Shown: positions 19,441 through 29,189 of the stretch, piece by piece
Numbering within the stretch: position 1 is the stretch's first letter
How the letters are laid out: each line of letters begins with the position of its first letter
Origin: Acidobacteriota bacterium
Lineage (GTDB): Bacteria > Acidobacteriota > Terriglobia > Terriglobales > Acidobacteriaceae
NCBI GenBank assembly: GCA_021818585.1
Contig: JAKATU010000047.1
Location: 1 to 64,000 of the forward strand
Reading direction: 5' to 3'
DNA length: 64,000 nucleotides
Made by a program: the position numbers and the translations under genes
Notes under the pieces: generated by a model
Told to the model about the DNA's origin: nothing
The model's database searches: none
Seen by the model: only the letters and a program-made list of their open reading frames with translations

Positions 19441-19710
19441 GGCGGGTTCCTTTCTGGCGTGCCGGCTGGGTGTGTAACGCTCGCAGCATCCATTATCGGC
19501 ACCGTTTCGCTCTACCGGCAAGCGGCAAACGCGGCCGCATGTTGCGGTTAGCAGTTCTAAACTGGTCGGCGTGGGTTTTTGGGGCGAAAGATGTGGCTGG
19601 GATGAGCGCGTTTTGCAAGAAGGCGGGCCGGGTCGAGGGCAGGCGTCCAGACTGGTAGAATTTTCATAGGGATACGCGATACCTCGCCTCCCGACAGGCC
19701 TTTTTCGCGC

Positions 19711-21186
19711 ATGATTCGACTCTTCAATACCCTTTCCGGACAAATCGAAGTTCTTGCACCTGCTGACGCCAGCAGCTTTCGCATGTATGCCTGCGGCCCG
19801 ACCGTTTATGACTACGGACACATTGGGAACTTTAGAACCTTTTGCCACGTGGATGTTTTACGCCGCGCCCTGCTGCTTGAGGGGCTTAAGTTGCGCCATG
19901 TCATGAACATTACAGACGTGGACGACAAGATTATCCGCAATGCAGCCCAGGCCGGTGTGCCGATTTCCGAGTACACGAAGAAGTTTGAGCGCGCATTTTT
20001 TGAGGATCTGGATGCCCTTACGGTCGCTCATCCGGAGGTGATTGCCCGGGCTACCGAGAATATTTCCACTATGGTCAGGCTGATTCAGCGGCTGGCAGCG
20101 CAGGGCTATGCCTACCGGACCGAGGACGGTTCGTGGTACTTCCGCATCTCGCGCTTTCCGGAGTACGGCAAGCTCTCGAAGAAGGACCTGAGCGGCATGG
20201 CCGACGGTGCGAGGGTGGATGTGGATGAGTATGAGAAGGACTCGGCGCGGGATTTTGCCCTCTGGAAGGCGCCGAAGCCGGGTGAGCACTTCTGGCAAAC
20301 GGAACTGGGTCCGGGACGGCCGGGGTGGCATATTGAGTGCTCCGCGATGGCAATGGAGTACCTTGGCGACACCCTGGATCTGCATGCGGGTGGAGAAGAT
20401 CTGATGTTCCCGCACCATGAGAACGAGATTGCACAATCAGAATGCGCTACCCATCACACCTTTGCGCGCCACTGGTTCCACGTTCGGTTTTTGCTGGTGG
20501 AAGGGCGCAAGATGTCGAAGTCCGAGGGCAACTTCTTTACGCTTCGAGACCTGCTGCTGAAGGGCTACAAGGCTTCGGCGATCCGGATGCTGTTGATCTC
20601 AGTGCCCTATCGCCAGCAGCTCAACTTCACGTTTGAGGGGCTGGCCGGGGAGACGGCTGCCGTGGATCGTCTGCGGACGTTCCACCAGCGCATGATGAGT
20701 GCGCCTCGCGCCACGGAGACCAATCGGGAACTGCTGGCGGAGACGGAAGTTTGCCTGAGGGGTTTTCGAGCCGGGCTGGAAAACGATCTGAATACCGCCG
20801 AGGCGCGTGCGGCGATTTTCGACCTGGTCCGCGCGGGCAATATTGCCGCGGATGCTGGCGCTGTGAGCGAAGAAAATGCTGCGGTAATTCTGGAGACGCT
20901 CAGGGAGTTCGACTCGGTGTTTGCGGTGCTGGAGGATCGCGATTCCGCGATCACGAAGTTCGCGCTGGACTGGGCGGAGCAGGAAGGCCGCCTCGACCAG
21001 GCCGCCCCCGAGGTGATTGCGCAGCAGGGTTTGAGCGATGAGCGGATTCAGGCTCTTGTGGAGGAACGCACCCAGGCGAAGCGCTCGCGTAACTTTGCGC
21101 GTGCCGATCAGATACGCAACGACCTTGCCGGCAAGGGCATTCTGATTGAGGATTCGAAGGATGGCGTTCGCTGGCGGCGCAAGTAG
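19711..21186 (+). CDS. cysS: Cysteinyl-tRNA synthetase
   Basis: 491 residues, a class I synthetase that charges tRNA-Cys. Zinc-site Cys28 lies in MYACGPTVYDYGHIGN, where HIGN (37-40) is the HIGH box. KMSKS is at 267-271. The GWHIECSAMA segment carries further zinc ligands. The C-terminal domain ends with the conserved RNFARADQIRNDLAGKGILIEDSKDGVRWRR-type tail. A 270-bp gap separates it from the divergent sigma-factor gene. I looked for a T-box leader and saw none. Confidence 0.98.
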   Translation: MIRLFNTLSGQIEVLAPADASSFRMYACGPTVYDYGHIGNFRTFCHVDVLRRALLLEGLKLRHVMNITDVDDKIIRNAAQAGVPISEYTKKFERAFFEDLDALTVAHPEVIARATENISTMVRLIQRLAAQGYAYRTEDGSWYFRISRFPEYGKLSKKDLSGMADGARVDVDEYEKDSARDFALWKAPKPGEHFWQTELGPGRPGWHIECSAMAMEYLGDTLDLHAGGEDLMFPHHENEIAQSECATHHTFARHWFHVRFLLVEGRKMSKSEGNFFTLRDLLLKGYKASAIRMLLISVPYRQQLNFTFEGLAGETAAVDRLRTFHQRMMSAPRATETNRELLAETEVCLRGFRAGLENDLNTAEARAAIFDLVRAGNIAADAGAVSEENAAVILETLREFDSVFAVLEDRDSAITKFALDWAEQEGRLDQAAPEVIAQQGLSDERIQALVEERTQAKRSRNFARADQIRNDLAGKGILIEDSKDGVRWRRK

Positions 21187-21254
21187 CGCCTTTACTGCTG
21201 AATGGACTGCGTGGAGAACTGCGTCGAGACTTCTGTTCGCAACAGGGATGAGGC

Positions 21255-22232
21255 CTAGGCTTTGTCCTCGATGGGAGCTACTTCGAGCTCGGCTGCGGGC
21301 TTGCCGCTCTTCATCTGCGACGATGTGACCAGCGCCACCGCGCCTACGACCGCCACCATCCCAACATATTCGCTGGGGCGCGGGTGTTCATTCAGAAATA
21401 CCATTCCCAGTATTACGGCCACAACGGGATTAACATAGGCATAGGTAGCCACCTTGGCCACTGGCACGTGGTGAATCAACCAGATGTAACAACTGAAGCC
21501 GAGGAGCGAGCCGAAGAGGATCAGGTAGGCAATTGCGCCGATGCTGTGCCTATTCCACACAGCATGCGGCCACTGCCAGGTGACCGTGGCGAAGAAGAGT
21601 TCGGAGACACCCGCCGCCAGCATTTCCCATCCGGCGGCCACCAGCGGGTGAACCGGCAGTTGCATCCTGCGGGACATCACCGAACCGGAAGCGAAACTGA
21701 GCGCGCCGAGCAACAGGACTATGGAAGCGACGATCTCCATCGTCGTACCATGTGTCGGGGCTCGCATGCTTGCCCTAAAGTCCCCCCACATCAGCGCCAT
21801 CAGGGCAAAGAAGCCTAGAAGCAGGCCGATTATCCCGCGTTTTCGCAAGCGCTCCCCGCCCGGCAGCACCGACTCAATGATAGCAACATGCAATGGTGTC
21901 ACCGCCACGATGAGAGCGGCCAGCCCGCTTGCTACATACTTCTCACTCCAAACGAGGCCGATGTGGCCGGCAAACAGCATGATGACGCCGAGCATCCATA
22001 GTCGCAAGAGGACTCCACGGGAAAATACAATCTTTTTCCCCGTGAAGAGGCAGAAAATCAGCAGCACCCCGCCACTGATGGTCAAACGTGTTCCAGCCAG
22101 GACTGTGGCTGGCAACAGGCTTACACCAATGCTATTGGCCGTGTAGGTGGCTCCCCAGCAAAAGTAAAGACAAACGAATGCGAGAGCCACAATCACTCGG
22201 GATGGCTTGGTTGGAACGGACGAAGAACCCAT
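21255..22232 (-). CDS. DMT-superfamily (EamA) transporter
   Basis: 325 residues with about ten hydrophobic segments, in two EamA repeats: CLYFCWGATYTANSIGVSLLPATVLAGTRL at the start and GFSCYIWLIHHVPVAKVATYAYVNPVVAVILGMVFLNEHP in the second. This resembles YedA/RhaT-type metabolite exporters; the substrate is unknown. The gene converges on cysS. The first 50 codons and the region just upstream recur in decayed form at 23.7-23.96 kb, across the antiporter. Confidence 0.9.
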   Translation of the reverse strand: MGSSSVPTKPSRVIVALAFVCLYFCWGATYTANSIGVSLLPATVLAGTRLTISGGVLLIFCLFTGKKIVFSRGVLLRLWMLGVIMLFAGHIGLVWSEKYVASGLAALIVAVTPLHVAIIESVLPGGERLRKRGIIGLLLGFFALMALMWGDFRASMRAPTHGTTMEIVASIVLLLGALSFASGSVMSRRMQLPVHPLVAAGWEMLAAGVSELFFATVTWQWPHAVWNRHSIGAIAYLILFGSLLGFSCYIWLIHHVPVAKVATYAYVNPVVAVILGMVFLNEHPRPSEYVGMVAVVGAVALVTSSQMKSGKPAAELEVAPIEDKA

Positions 22233-22482
22233 GCGCTAACAACATCCTATCGTTTCGTGGAACGTCGGAAAGCTTACCTTTGAAAAACTTCTCTGCATTC
22301 AGCCAGAGGTTGGGGAAAGACACGATCCGGGGGCTGTTTCCGATTCCTGAAAGGAGCCTCAAAGATACAGATATTTGCTCTTCGCGGTCCTTCCCGTGGC
22401 GGCAGAGAGCGGGTTCTCCCGCGTAACCGCCGAAGATTTGCTGTGCTAGCCTAATCACTCAAACCACAGAACGAGGTCATGG

Positions 22483-23724
22483 ATGTCTCTCATACAATCT
22501 CTTCTGCTACTGCTCCTTTTCTCTCGAGTTCTTGGCGAAATAGCTTCTCGATTTGGGCAGCCTTCCATGCTCGGGGAAATTGCGGCTGGCATCATTCTCG
22601 GTCCTTCCTGCCTCGGTTATGTGCATTACACTCCTGCGATTAAGGCGATAGCGGACATCGGAGTTCTGTTGCTTGTTTTTCTGGCGGGCATGGAAATGGA
22701 ACTGGACGCTCTCGTGGACTCATTTCGTGGTCGAAAGGCCTGGGTGAGTGTAGCAGGATTTGTGGTACCCCTTACCGGAGGGATTGCACTTGGCCTGATG
22801 TTTGGTATGGATGATATGCGGATGGCGTTTCTTGGTCTCTGCATCGCCATCACGGCGCTCCCGGTCAGTGTTCGCATCCTGATGGACCTTGGCAAACTTC
22901 GAAGCGACATCGGCCAGAAGATCATCTCCGCGGCGGTGGCCAACGATGTTGTTTCCCTGCTCATTCTCGGCGTTATTCTCGACTTGAAGAACGCTCCTGC
23001 GAACCTTCAGCAGTTCTTCCTGTCGATCGGAGCATCCCTGGGCAAGGCGCTGATTTTCATGGTCGTCTTTGCGATCGCTTCGCGTCTGATCCATCGGTAC
23101 TCTCCCACCCGTCTTCTTAAATCGAGCGGTCCGCTGGAACGAATTCTCAGCAGCCTTAAGGGGGATGAGGTACGATTCGCCAGCATCCTTCTGTTTGTCA
23201 TCGCATTTGCAAGCTTTTCTGAGGTTCTGGGGCTGGATTTCGTCGTAGGAGCCTTTTTCGGTTCCATGCTGTTGAGTCATGAAGCCCTGGGCAAGGACAA
23301 CTTCAAGAAGATTGAACAGACGGCCTCCAGCGTTACGATGGGATTCGTTGGCCCTGTCTTCTTTGCCGCAATCGGTCTCGAGTTCAATGCTTCCAGTCTG
23401 CGGGACTGGCAGCTCGTAACATCTGTTCTGGTCATCTCATTTGTTGGGAAAATTTTCGGCGGTTATATCGGGGGAAGACTCGCAAGACTGGGACACTGCG
23501 AAAGCTGGACGCTGGGCATGGGATTGAATGGGCGCGGCGTCATGGAACTGGTGATCGCCAATATCGCCCTCTCCAGCGGGCTCATTGGACCCCAACTCTT
23601 CACCATCCTTGTCTTGATGGCAGTTGTCACCACATTCGTCACCCCTGTTTTACTCAGGATCGCGTTCAGGTATATGGAAAGATCGAATGAAGTTGAGCAT
23701 CAGATCAAGGAGGCCGAGGCGTAG
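22483..23724 (+). CDS. CPA2-family cation:proton antiporter
   Basis: 413 residues, almost entirely membrane segments. The start has RVLGEIASRFGQPSMLGEIAAGIILGPSCLG, a typical CPA2/KefB-NapA opening. The ion-binding helix contains ISAAVANDVVSLLILGVIL with Asn-Asp, the electrogenic ND motif rather than DD. ESWTLGMGLNGRGVMELVIANIAL is conserved later. There is no C-terminal TrkA-N domain. It exchanges Na+ or K+ for protons across the inner membrane. G+C is visibly lower than in neighbours, and it is bracketed by the DMT gene and its decayed copy. Confidence 0.93.
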   Translation: MSLIQSLLLLLLFSRVLGEIASRFGQPSMLGEIAAGIILGPSCLGYVHYTPAIKAIADIGVLLLVFLAGMEMELDALVDSFRGRKAWVSVAGFVVPLTGGIALGLMFGMDDMRMAFLGLCIAITALPVSVRILMDLGKLRSDIGQKIISAAVANDVVSLLILGVILDLKNAPANLQQFFLSIGASLGKALIFMVVFAIASRLIHRYSPTRLLKSSGPLERILSSLKGDEVRFASILLFVIAFASFSEVLGLDFVVGAFFGSMLLSHEALGKDNFKKIEQTASSVTMGFVGPVFFAAIGLEFNASSLRDWQLVTSVLVISFVGKIFGGYIGGRLARLGHCESWTLGMGLNGRGVMELVIANIALSSGLIGPQLFTILVLMAVVTTFVTPVLLRIAFRYMERSNEVEHQIKEAEA

Positions 23725-23746
23725 CGTGGTTCCCGCATGAAAGACT

Positions 23747-23944
23747 TCATTCGCTGTGAAAAGCAAAAGGCCGGCAGCAGGCAGGCGCTGATGAAAAGCC
23801 ACTCCCGGCCAGAATCGTGGCGTAGGGCAGTCCTACGCCGATGCTCATTGCCGTGACAGTTACGCACCAGCACGGATAAACGCCGGCAAACCCTGGAACT
23901 GCGACAATTTGCGCCGGTTTGCTTCGGGAAAATGAGGAACCCAT
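23747..23944 (-). pseudogene. Decayed copy of the 5' end of the DMT transporter gene
   Basis: The 65-residue frame lines up with the first 50 or so residues of the DMT transporter at 21255-22232: MGSS, KPxxIVA, FxxVYxCW, TxxAMSIGV, and ATxLAG. The bases just before the ATG also match (TAGGATG, a short gap, AGCGCATGGGTTC). Similarity fades after about residue 50 and the frame ends in unrelated sequence. It is a partial duplicate with no intact transporter. Confidence 0.75.
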
Positions 23945-24070
23945 GCGCTATCCACATCCTACCGTCTCGGCCCGTGCTTCATGCCCTCTGAATGAAACTT
24001 TGTCTATTTGCAGGGCAGACGGCTACAATCCCAACTACTGCAGGAATTCAGGGGCAAAGGAGTAACCGCC

Positions 24071-24532
24071 ATGCACCGTAAGATGCTCTCGAAAACCCTT
24101 ACAGCATTGCTGGCGTTAGCGCTGCTGGCTCCTTCCGCCCTTGCCGCCCATCACCGGGCGGACGAGACTCCCATGGCGTGGGGGACCATCCACCAGAACA
24201 CCGGCTGCGTGATTTTTGAGCAGCATCGCGCGACGCGGGGCATGTTCTGGGGAGTGGCTTCGAGTGTTACGCGCTACAGCGTGCTGCAGGTGGTGGAGAG
24301 CCACGGTTACACGCTGCCGCAAAAAGACTACAAGGAAGACCAGTCTACGCTGAACAAGCTGCAGGATCTTGCGGCGCTCAAGCAGGTGAAGTTCATCAAT
24401 ATTCCGGGCAAGGTCACCCAGAAGAAGCTGAAGGAAGCGCGGCAGATGTGCCAGGCGCAGGCGGCGTCAAAGTACGATGCTTCTTCCGGCTCGACTGACT
24501 CGACATCCACGACTTCCAAATCCGGCAACTGA
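24071..24532 (+). CDS. Small secreted protein of unknown function
   Basis: 153 residues from the ATG at 24071, with AAAGGAG 9 nt upstream. A signal peptide (MLSKTLTALLALALLAPSALA) is followed by a mature domain with Cys residues near 46 and 127 that could pair. The last 20 residues are Ser/Thr/Asp-rich. I do not recognise the family. It stands alone and is likely exported. Confidence 0.78.
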   Translation: MHRKMLSKTLTALLALALLAPSALAAHHRADETPMAWGTIHQNTGCVIFEQHRATRGMFWGVASSVTRYSVLQVVESHGYTLPQKDYKEDQSTLNKLQDLAALKQVKFINIPGKVTQKKLKEARQMCQAQAASKYDASSGSTDSTSTTSKSGN

Positions 24533-24947
24533 CGGCGCGCGCGAATCCGCTTCCAGTTCCGTTGTGTCGCGTGCTACGCTGCAAACAAGTGGTTATCTGG
24601 AATGTCTGCCGGTCAACTGATCCTTATGCACAGTCCGCACAATCCGTATCCTGTTGCCTTTAGCCGGAAGAGTTGGACGGGATCGTTTGTGCGCTCGATT
24701 GCTCCGCGCCGTCATCTTTGTGTGCTGCCCACCCGCACGCGACCTAGCCTCTTCGGCGACTAGTCCACCGCTGCCCCGACTCATCTGCCCGGCGTTGTCT
24801 GCCGCAGGCCGCATGGGCCGGTGTGAAGAGGGACTTCCTCTACTTCCTTGCTTTGCTGTCTGCCTTCGAATGGCAGCTCAACACTTTCCCGGGGAGCGGG
24901 CCACTTGAGGCACCTGCTACGTCCCCTATGCGTAAGGAGGAATGTTT
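24533..24947 (+). other. Gene-free stretch upstream of the class III aminotransferase
   Basis: About 415 bp. I see only an AAGGAGG ribosome site at the right end. No reading frame has coding character, and no terminator-like hairpin or riboswitch is recognisable. It presumably holds the promoter and a leader for the aminotransferase. Confidence 0.4.
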
Positions 24948-26333
24948 ATGACACCCACGGAAATCCAAACTGAAGAACAGATTCGCGAAACCTACGGCCC
25001 CAGAATTAACGGTCCGCTGCCCGGGCCCAGGGCGAAAGCGATTGTGGAGGCGGATGACCGCTATATTTCGCCCAGCTACACGCGCTCATACCCGATGGTC
25101 GCCAAGCGTGGCCGGGGCATCCGCGTGGAAGATGTGGATGGCAACGAGTTTCTGGACTTCGCGGCCGGTATCGCCGTGTGTTCTACCGGACATTGCCATC
25201 CTGAGGTGGTTGCCGCGATCCGGCAGCAGGCTGGCGAACTGATTCATATGTCCGGCACGGACTTTTATTACGAGCACCTGATCACGCTTGCGGAGCGGCT
25301 TTCGAAGGTGGCTCCGATGAAGGGACCGCACCGTTTTTACTATGGCAACTCAGGCGCCGAGGCTGTGGAGTGCGCGCTGAAGCTTGCGCGCTACCATACC
25401 GGACGCCAGAATGTGATTGCCTTTCTGGGCGCGTTCCATGGGCGCACGATGGGCGCGCTTTCGCTGACGGCTTCCAAGCCCCAGCAGCGGCGGCGGTTTT
25501 CGCCGCTGCTGCCGGGAGTGACTCATGTGCGCTACCCCTATGCCTACCGTGGATGCAGCGGTGGTCCGCAGGCTGAGGACACGTTTGCGCTGGGTTGCGC
25601 CCGGTACATCGAGGACAAGCTCTTCAAGACGACGCTGGCTCCGGAAGAAGTGGCCGCGATTTTTGTCGAGCCGATTCAGGGTGAGGGTGGTTATGTTCCG
25701 GCGCCAGCGATCTTTTTGCAGGAGCTTCGACGGATCTGCGACAAGTACGGCATTCTTCTGGTTGCCGATGAGGTGCAGTCGGGCGCTGGCCGCACCGGCC
25801 GGTGGTGGGCGATTCAGGATTCCGGTGTGGAGCCGGATATCATCACGATCGCCAAAGGCATTGCCTCGGGCATGCCGCTCAGCATCTGCATGACCAAAGC
25901 GGAGATCATGGACTGGAAGCCGGGCTCCCATGCTTCCACCTTTGGCGGAAACCCGGTGGCCATTGCCTCGGCGCTGGCCACGATGGATATTCTGGAGCGC
26001 GAAGGAATTGCCAATGCGGCCAAGATTGGCGGGCAGATGCTGGAGCGTCTGCGCAGCTGGCTGGCCAAGCATCCCAATGTAGGCGATGTTCGCGGCCGCG
26101 GCCTGATGATCGGCGTTGAGCTGGTGAAGGATCAGGACTCGCGCGAGCCGGCGCCTGCATTCCGGGATCGCGTGGTGGACCTTTGCTTTGAGCGGGGTCT
26201 GCTCGTTCTTGGGTGCGGCGAGACCTCGATTCGGCTTGCGCCGCCGCTCATTCTGAATGAGCACGAGGCGTCGATTGGGCTCGACATTTTCGAGGAAAGC
26301 CTCAGCGAGGCTGCTGGGGAACTGTCGAAGTAA
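24948..26333 (+). CDS. Class III PLP aminotransferase (acetylornithine/4-aminobutyrate type)
   Basis: 461 residues. AAGGAGG is spaced for the ATG at 24948 rather than 24942. Seen: GNEFLDFAAGIAVCSTGHCHP, YGNSGAEAVECALKLAR (phosphate loop), FLGAFHGRTMGALSLTASK, EPIQGEGGY, LLVADEVQSGAGRTG with the PLP-pairing Asp, and IITIAKGIASGMP with the Schiff-base Lys. It transfers an amino group from an omega-amino donor to 2-oxoglutarate. The substrate (GABA, acetylornithine, beta-alanine) is open, because no arginine or GABA gene adjoins it. Confidence 0.93.
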   Translation: MTPTEIQTEEQIRETYGPRINGPLPGPRAKAIVEADDRYISPSYTRSYPMVAKRGRGIRVEDVDGNEFLDFAAGIAVCSTGHCHPEVVAAIRQQAGELIHMSGTDFYYEHLITLAERLSKVAPMKGPHRFYYGNSGAEAVECALKLARYHTGRQNVIAFLGAFHGRTMGALSLTASKPQQRRRFSPLLPGVTHVRYPYAYRGCSGGPQAEDTFALGCARYIEDKLFKTTLAPEEVAAIFVEPIQGEGGYVPAPAIFLQELRRICDKYGILLVADEVQSGAGRTGRWWAIQDSGVEPDIITIAKGIASGMPLSICMTKAEIMDWKPGSHASTFGGNPVAIASALATMDILEREGIANAAKIGGQMLERLRSWLAKHPNVGDVRGRGLMIGVELVKDQDSREPAPAFRDRVVDLCFERGLLVLGCGETSIRLAPPLILNEHEASIGLDIFEESLSEAAGELSK

Positions 26334-26355
26334 GCGAATTCTAGTTTGTTCATGG

Positions 26356-26390
26356 AAAAAGGGGATCGTGAATCCCCCTTTTCTTTTTTC
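26356..26390 (+). terminator. Rho-independent terminator after the aminotransferase gene
   Basis: AAAGGGGAT and ATCCCCCTTTT arms around a short loop are followed by CTTTTTTC. Confidence 0.8.
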
Positions 26391-26413
26391 GGTGGCAGAA
26401 GTGGATTGCGGTT

Positions 26414-26629
26414 CTATCGTTGATTTTCCTGCCGCTCCTGCCTCTTTGACAGACGGCGGAGATATTCCTTGCGGAAGAGCATTCCGACGATTAAGAAGGC
26501 CGCGGCGATCCCGGTCTGTGCAATTCCCCGCCTCAGGACGTGATGGTGCATGCTCAGGAGCGCGTCAAAAAACCAGACCCCCGCGCCTACGAACCAGATT
26601 CGATAGAAAGTTCGTCCCAAGTAGCCCAC
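26414..26629 (-). CDS. Possible small membrane protein
   Basis: 71 residues from a GTG. Two hydrophobic stretches (FYRIWFVGAGVWFFDALL and GIAQTGIAAAFLIVGMLF) flank a His/Arg turn, and the tail is strongly basic (RKEYLRRLSKRQER). The pattern looks like a real two-helix membrane protein, but the ribosome site is poor and I know no family. It could be a chance frame. Confidence 0.45.
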   Translation of the reverse strand: MGYLGRTFYRIWFVGAGVWFFDALLSMHHHVLRRGIAQTGIAAAFLIVGMLFRKEYLRRLSKRQERQENQR

Positions 26630-26771
26630 TCTTCTGGGATGCAGTCTACGCCCATCGGCAGGGTGCTGAAGTTCCGTGTGTGCGCCACTGACGAGCCCGC
26701 ATCCTATGTGCTAGTATGCATAGCTTCTAAGAAGAAATGGCAGCTCGATTCCTGAACTGTCACGCAAGGTT

Positions 26772-26795
26772 CTGGGGCCTGCCCCAGCTTTGGGG
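26772..26795 (+). promoter_or_regulatory. Alternating GC hairpin in the leader of the EF-G-like gene
   Basis: CTGGGGC-CT-GCCCCAG (26772-26787) is a perfect 7-bp hairpin. Its right arm can also pair with TGGGGC at 26791-26796, so two structures exclude each other. It lies about 210 bp before the ATG. The rest of 26630-27005 shows no gene; GGAG at the right end is the ribosome site. Confidence 0.3.
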
Positions 26796-27005
26796 CAATT
26801 GACGCGGAGCTCTCATGATGTCGAGAACCGCAGCTTCGACAAAAGCGCCACGCAGACGCCCGTCGCGACGCCTACTGGCTATCCCTGTGCGTGCGCTCCC
26901 CGCTTCCGGATTTCATTTCCAGCAGAGTCGTTCGTTCGCATCACTTCCCCTTGCTTCGCCCGGGCCTAGTCGCTCCGGTTATTTCCATCTGCAAAGGAGT
27001 AGTCC

Positions 27006-29177
27006 ATGAAGACCTATCCCAGCTCCGAGATTCGTAACGTAACCCTAGCCGGGCATGCGCAAAGCGGAAAGACCACCCTTCTTTCCGCGATGCTGCATGC
27101 CGCCCGCATGACGCCCAAACTTGGCCGGATGGAAGACGGTTCTGCTGTGACCGCCTATGACGAAGAGGACGTAGCCCGCGGGACGACGATGCATGCCGCA
27201 GTGGCTTTTGCCGAATGGAATGGAGTCAAGATCAACCTGATCGATACGCCGGGTTTTCACATGTTTGCGCACGAGGCGCGCAGCGCCATGATGCCTGCGG
27301 AGTCGGCGCTGATCGTTCTTCATGCAGTGAATGGTATTGAACCGATCACGGAGCGCGTTTGGAAGTATGTGGAAGAGTCTGCGATGCCGCACTCGGTGGT
27401 GATGAATCACATGGACCATGCGCGTGCGGAATCGACGTGGGAGGAAACCCTCGCATCGCTTCAGGATCGGTATGGCCGCACGGTGGTGCCTGTGCAGGTT
27501 CCGTGGTATCGGGAGGGTGTGTTTGCCGGAGTGGTGGATCTGGTGACGATGCAGGCTTTTGAGTATGAGCCGATGGGGAGTGGGCAGGGGAAGATTGTTG
27601 AGATTCCCGCAGCGCTTGCCGAGGCCTCCAGGGCCGCGCATGAGGCGCTGGTGGAGCTGGTTGCCGAAGGCAAGGATGAGTTGATGGAAGAGTTCTTTTC
27701 GGTGGGCACGCTGCCGGAGCAGCATTTGATTACCGCGCTTCATGAGGCGATCCGTGAAGACCGCATCTTTCCGGTGCTCTTTACGAGCGCTTTGACCGAG
27801 GTCGCGACGGATCACCTGCTGGATTTCCTAAAGCTATATGCACCCGCGCCGCTGGAGCGCCAGGCGGTTGCCGCGCGTGCCAGGCCTGTGGCCATGCATG
27901 CTGCTGCGAATGGTCACGCGCAGGAGATGGACGCTGTAACGGAGGCGGTCGATGGGGAAATCGTGATGCGCGCTGTCGATGACGCCGAGCCGCTATCGAT
28001 TTACGTCTTCAAAACGATGACTGATCCTTTTGCGGGCCGGATCAGTTTCTTCAAGGTCTTTTCCGGCTCGATCAAGAGCGACGTTGCGGTAACGAATTAC
28101 TCGCGGGGCGTTGCGGAAAAGTTTGCGCATCTTTCCATCATGCAGGGGAACAACGCTGTTCCGGTAGATATGCTGCACGCAGGCGATCTGGGCGCTGTGG
28201 CGAAGCTGAAGGACACGGCCACCGGCGACACGCTGGGCGACAAGGGCCATGAGATATTCTTCGAGCCGGTTCCGCTGCCCGAGCCTGCCATGACCTGGGC
28301 GATTGAGCCGAAGACTCGCTCGGACGAGGACAAACTTGCCCCGGCTGTTCACAAGCTGATGGAAGAGGATCTGCTGGTTCGGTTTTATCGCGACCCCATG
28401 ACCAACGAGTTTCTGATTGCCGCTGCTGGTCAGCCTCATATTGAGTCTCTGGTTGCAAAGCTGCGGAAGCGATACCACACTGAGGTGACGCTGAAGGCGC
28501 CGAAGGTGCCGTATCGCGAGACCATCCGTGGGCGCGGCGAGGCGCAGGGCCGGCACAAGAAGCAGACGGGTGGCCACGGCCAGTTTGGCGACTGCAAGAT
28601 TCGCATTGAGCCACTGGCGCGCGGCGAGGGCTTTCAGTTTGTCAACGATATCTTTGGCGGGGCGATTCCGCGGCAGTTTATTCCGGCGGTGGAGAAAGGC
28701 ATTCAGGAGTCGGCTGCGCGCGGTTACCTTGCCGGTTTCCCTGTGGTGGATTTCAAAGTCACGCTGTTTGACGGCAGCTATCATGACGTGGATTCAAACG
28801 AGTTGTCTTTCAAGATGGCCGGGCGGCTCGCCTTTAGAAAATGTATGGAACAGGCGAAGCCGGTTCTGCTGGAGCCGGTGATGAATGTTGAGGTGGAGAC
28901 TCCGAACGAGTTTGCGGGAGCCATCATGGGCGACCTCAACCAGCGGCGCGGGCGGGTGCAGGGACAGTTGCAGAAGCCGGGCGGTCAGAACATGATCGTC
29001 CAGGCGCATGTGCCGATGGCGGAGATGCTCGACTACGGACAGTCGTTGACGGCACTGACCCAAGGGCGCGGCAGCTTCCACATGGAGATGGACCACTACG
29101 ATGTGGTTCCGAGCTCGGTTGCGGAAAAGATCATCGCCACTGCGCGGAAGCCGACGGAGGACGACGAAGCGGCCTGA
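27006..29177 (+). CDS. Elongation factor G-like translational GTPase (EF-G2 type)
   Basis: 723 residues with the five EF-G domains. P-loop GHAQSGKT at 16-23, switch I RGTTM near 59-63, DTPG at 80-83. The guanine-specificity box is NHMD at 134-137, not the usual NKxD. Domain IV GGHGQFGDCKIRIEP and domain V GDLNQRRGRVQGQ are conserved. No strA/rpsG/tuf genes surround it, so it is probably not the main fusA but a paralogue. Such EF-G2 proteins have poorly defined roles. The ATG follows AAAGGAG. Confidence 0.92.
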   Translation: MKTYPSSEIRNVTLAGHAQSGKTTLLSAMLHAARMTPKLGRMEDGSAVTAYDEEDVARGTTMHAAVAFAEWNGVKINLIDTPGFHMFAHEARSAMMPAESALIVLHAVNGIEPITERVWKYVEESAMPHSVVMNHMDHARAESTWEETLASLQDRYGRTVVPVQVPWYREGVFAGVVDLVTMQAFEYEPMGSGQGKIVEIPAALAEASRAAHEALVELVAEGKDELMEEFFSVGTLPEQHLITALHEAIREDRIFPVLFTSALTEVATDHLLDFLKLYAPAPLERQAVAARARPVAMHAAANGHAQEMDAVTEAVDGEIVMRAVDDAEPLSIYVFKTMTDPFAGRISFFKVFSGSIKSDVAVTNYSRGVAEKFAHLSIMQGNNAVPVDMLHAGDLGAVAKLKDTATGDTLGDKGHEIFFEPVPLPEPAMTWAIEPKTRSDEDKLAPAVHKLMEEDLLVRFYRDPMTNEFLIAAAGQPHIESLVAKLRKRYHTEVTLKAPKVPYRETIRGRGEAQGRHKKQTGGHGQFGDCKIRIEPLARGEGFQFVNDIFGGAIPRQFIPAVEKGIQESAARGYLAGFPVVDFKVTLFDGSYHDVDSNELSFKMAGRLAFRKCMEQAKPVLLEPVMNVEVETPNEFAGAIMGDLNQRRGRVQGQLQKPGGQNMIVQAHVPMAEMLDYGQSLTALTQGRGSFHMEMDHYDVVPSSVAEKIIATARKPTEDDEAA

Positions 29178-29189
29178 TCCCAGAACCAC

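Noticed and set aside
19441..19710. T-box or other riboswitch before cysS
   Set aside because: No T-box sequence or terminator/antiterminator pair could be seen.
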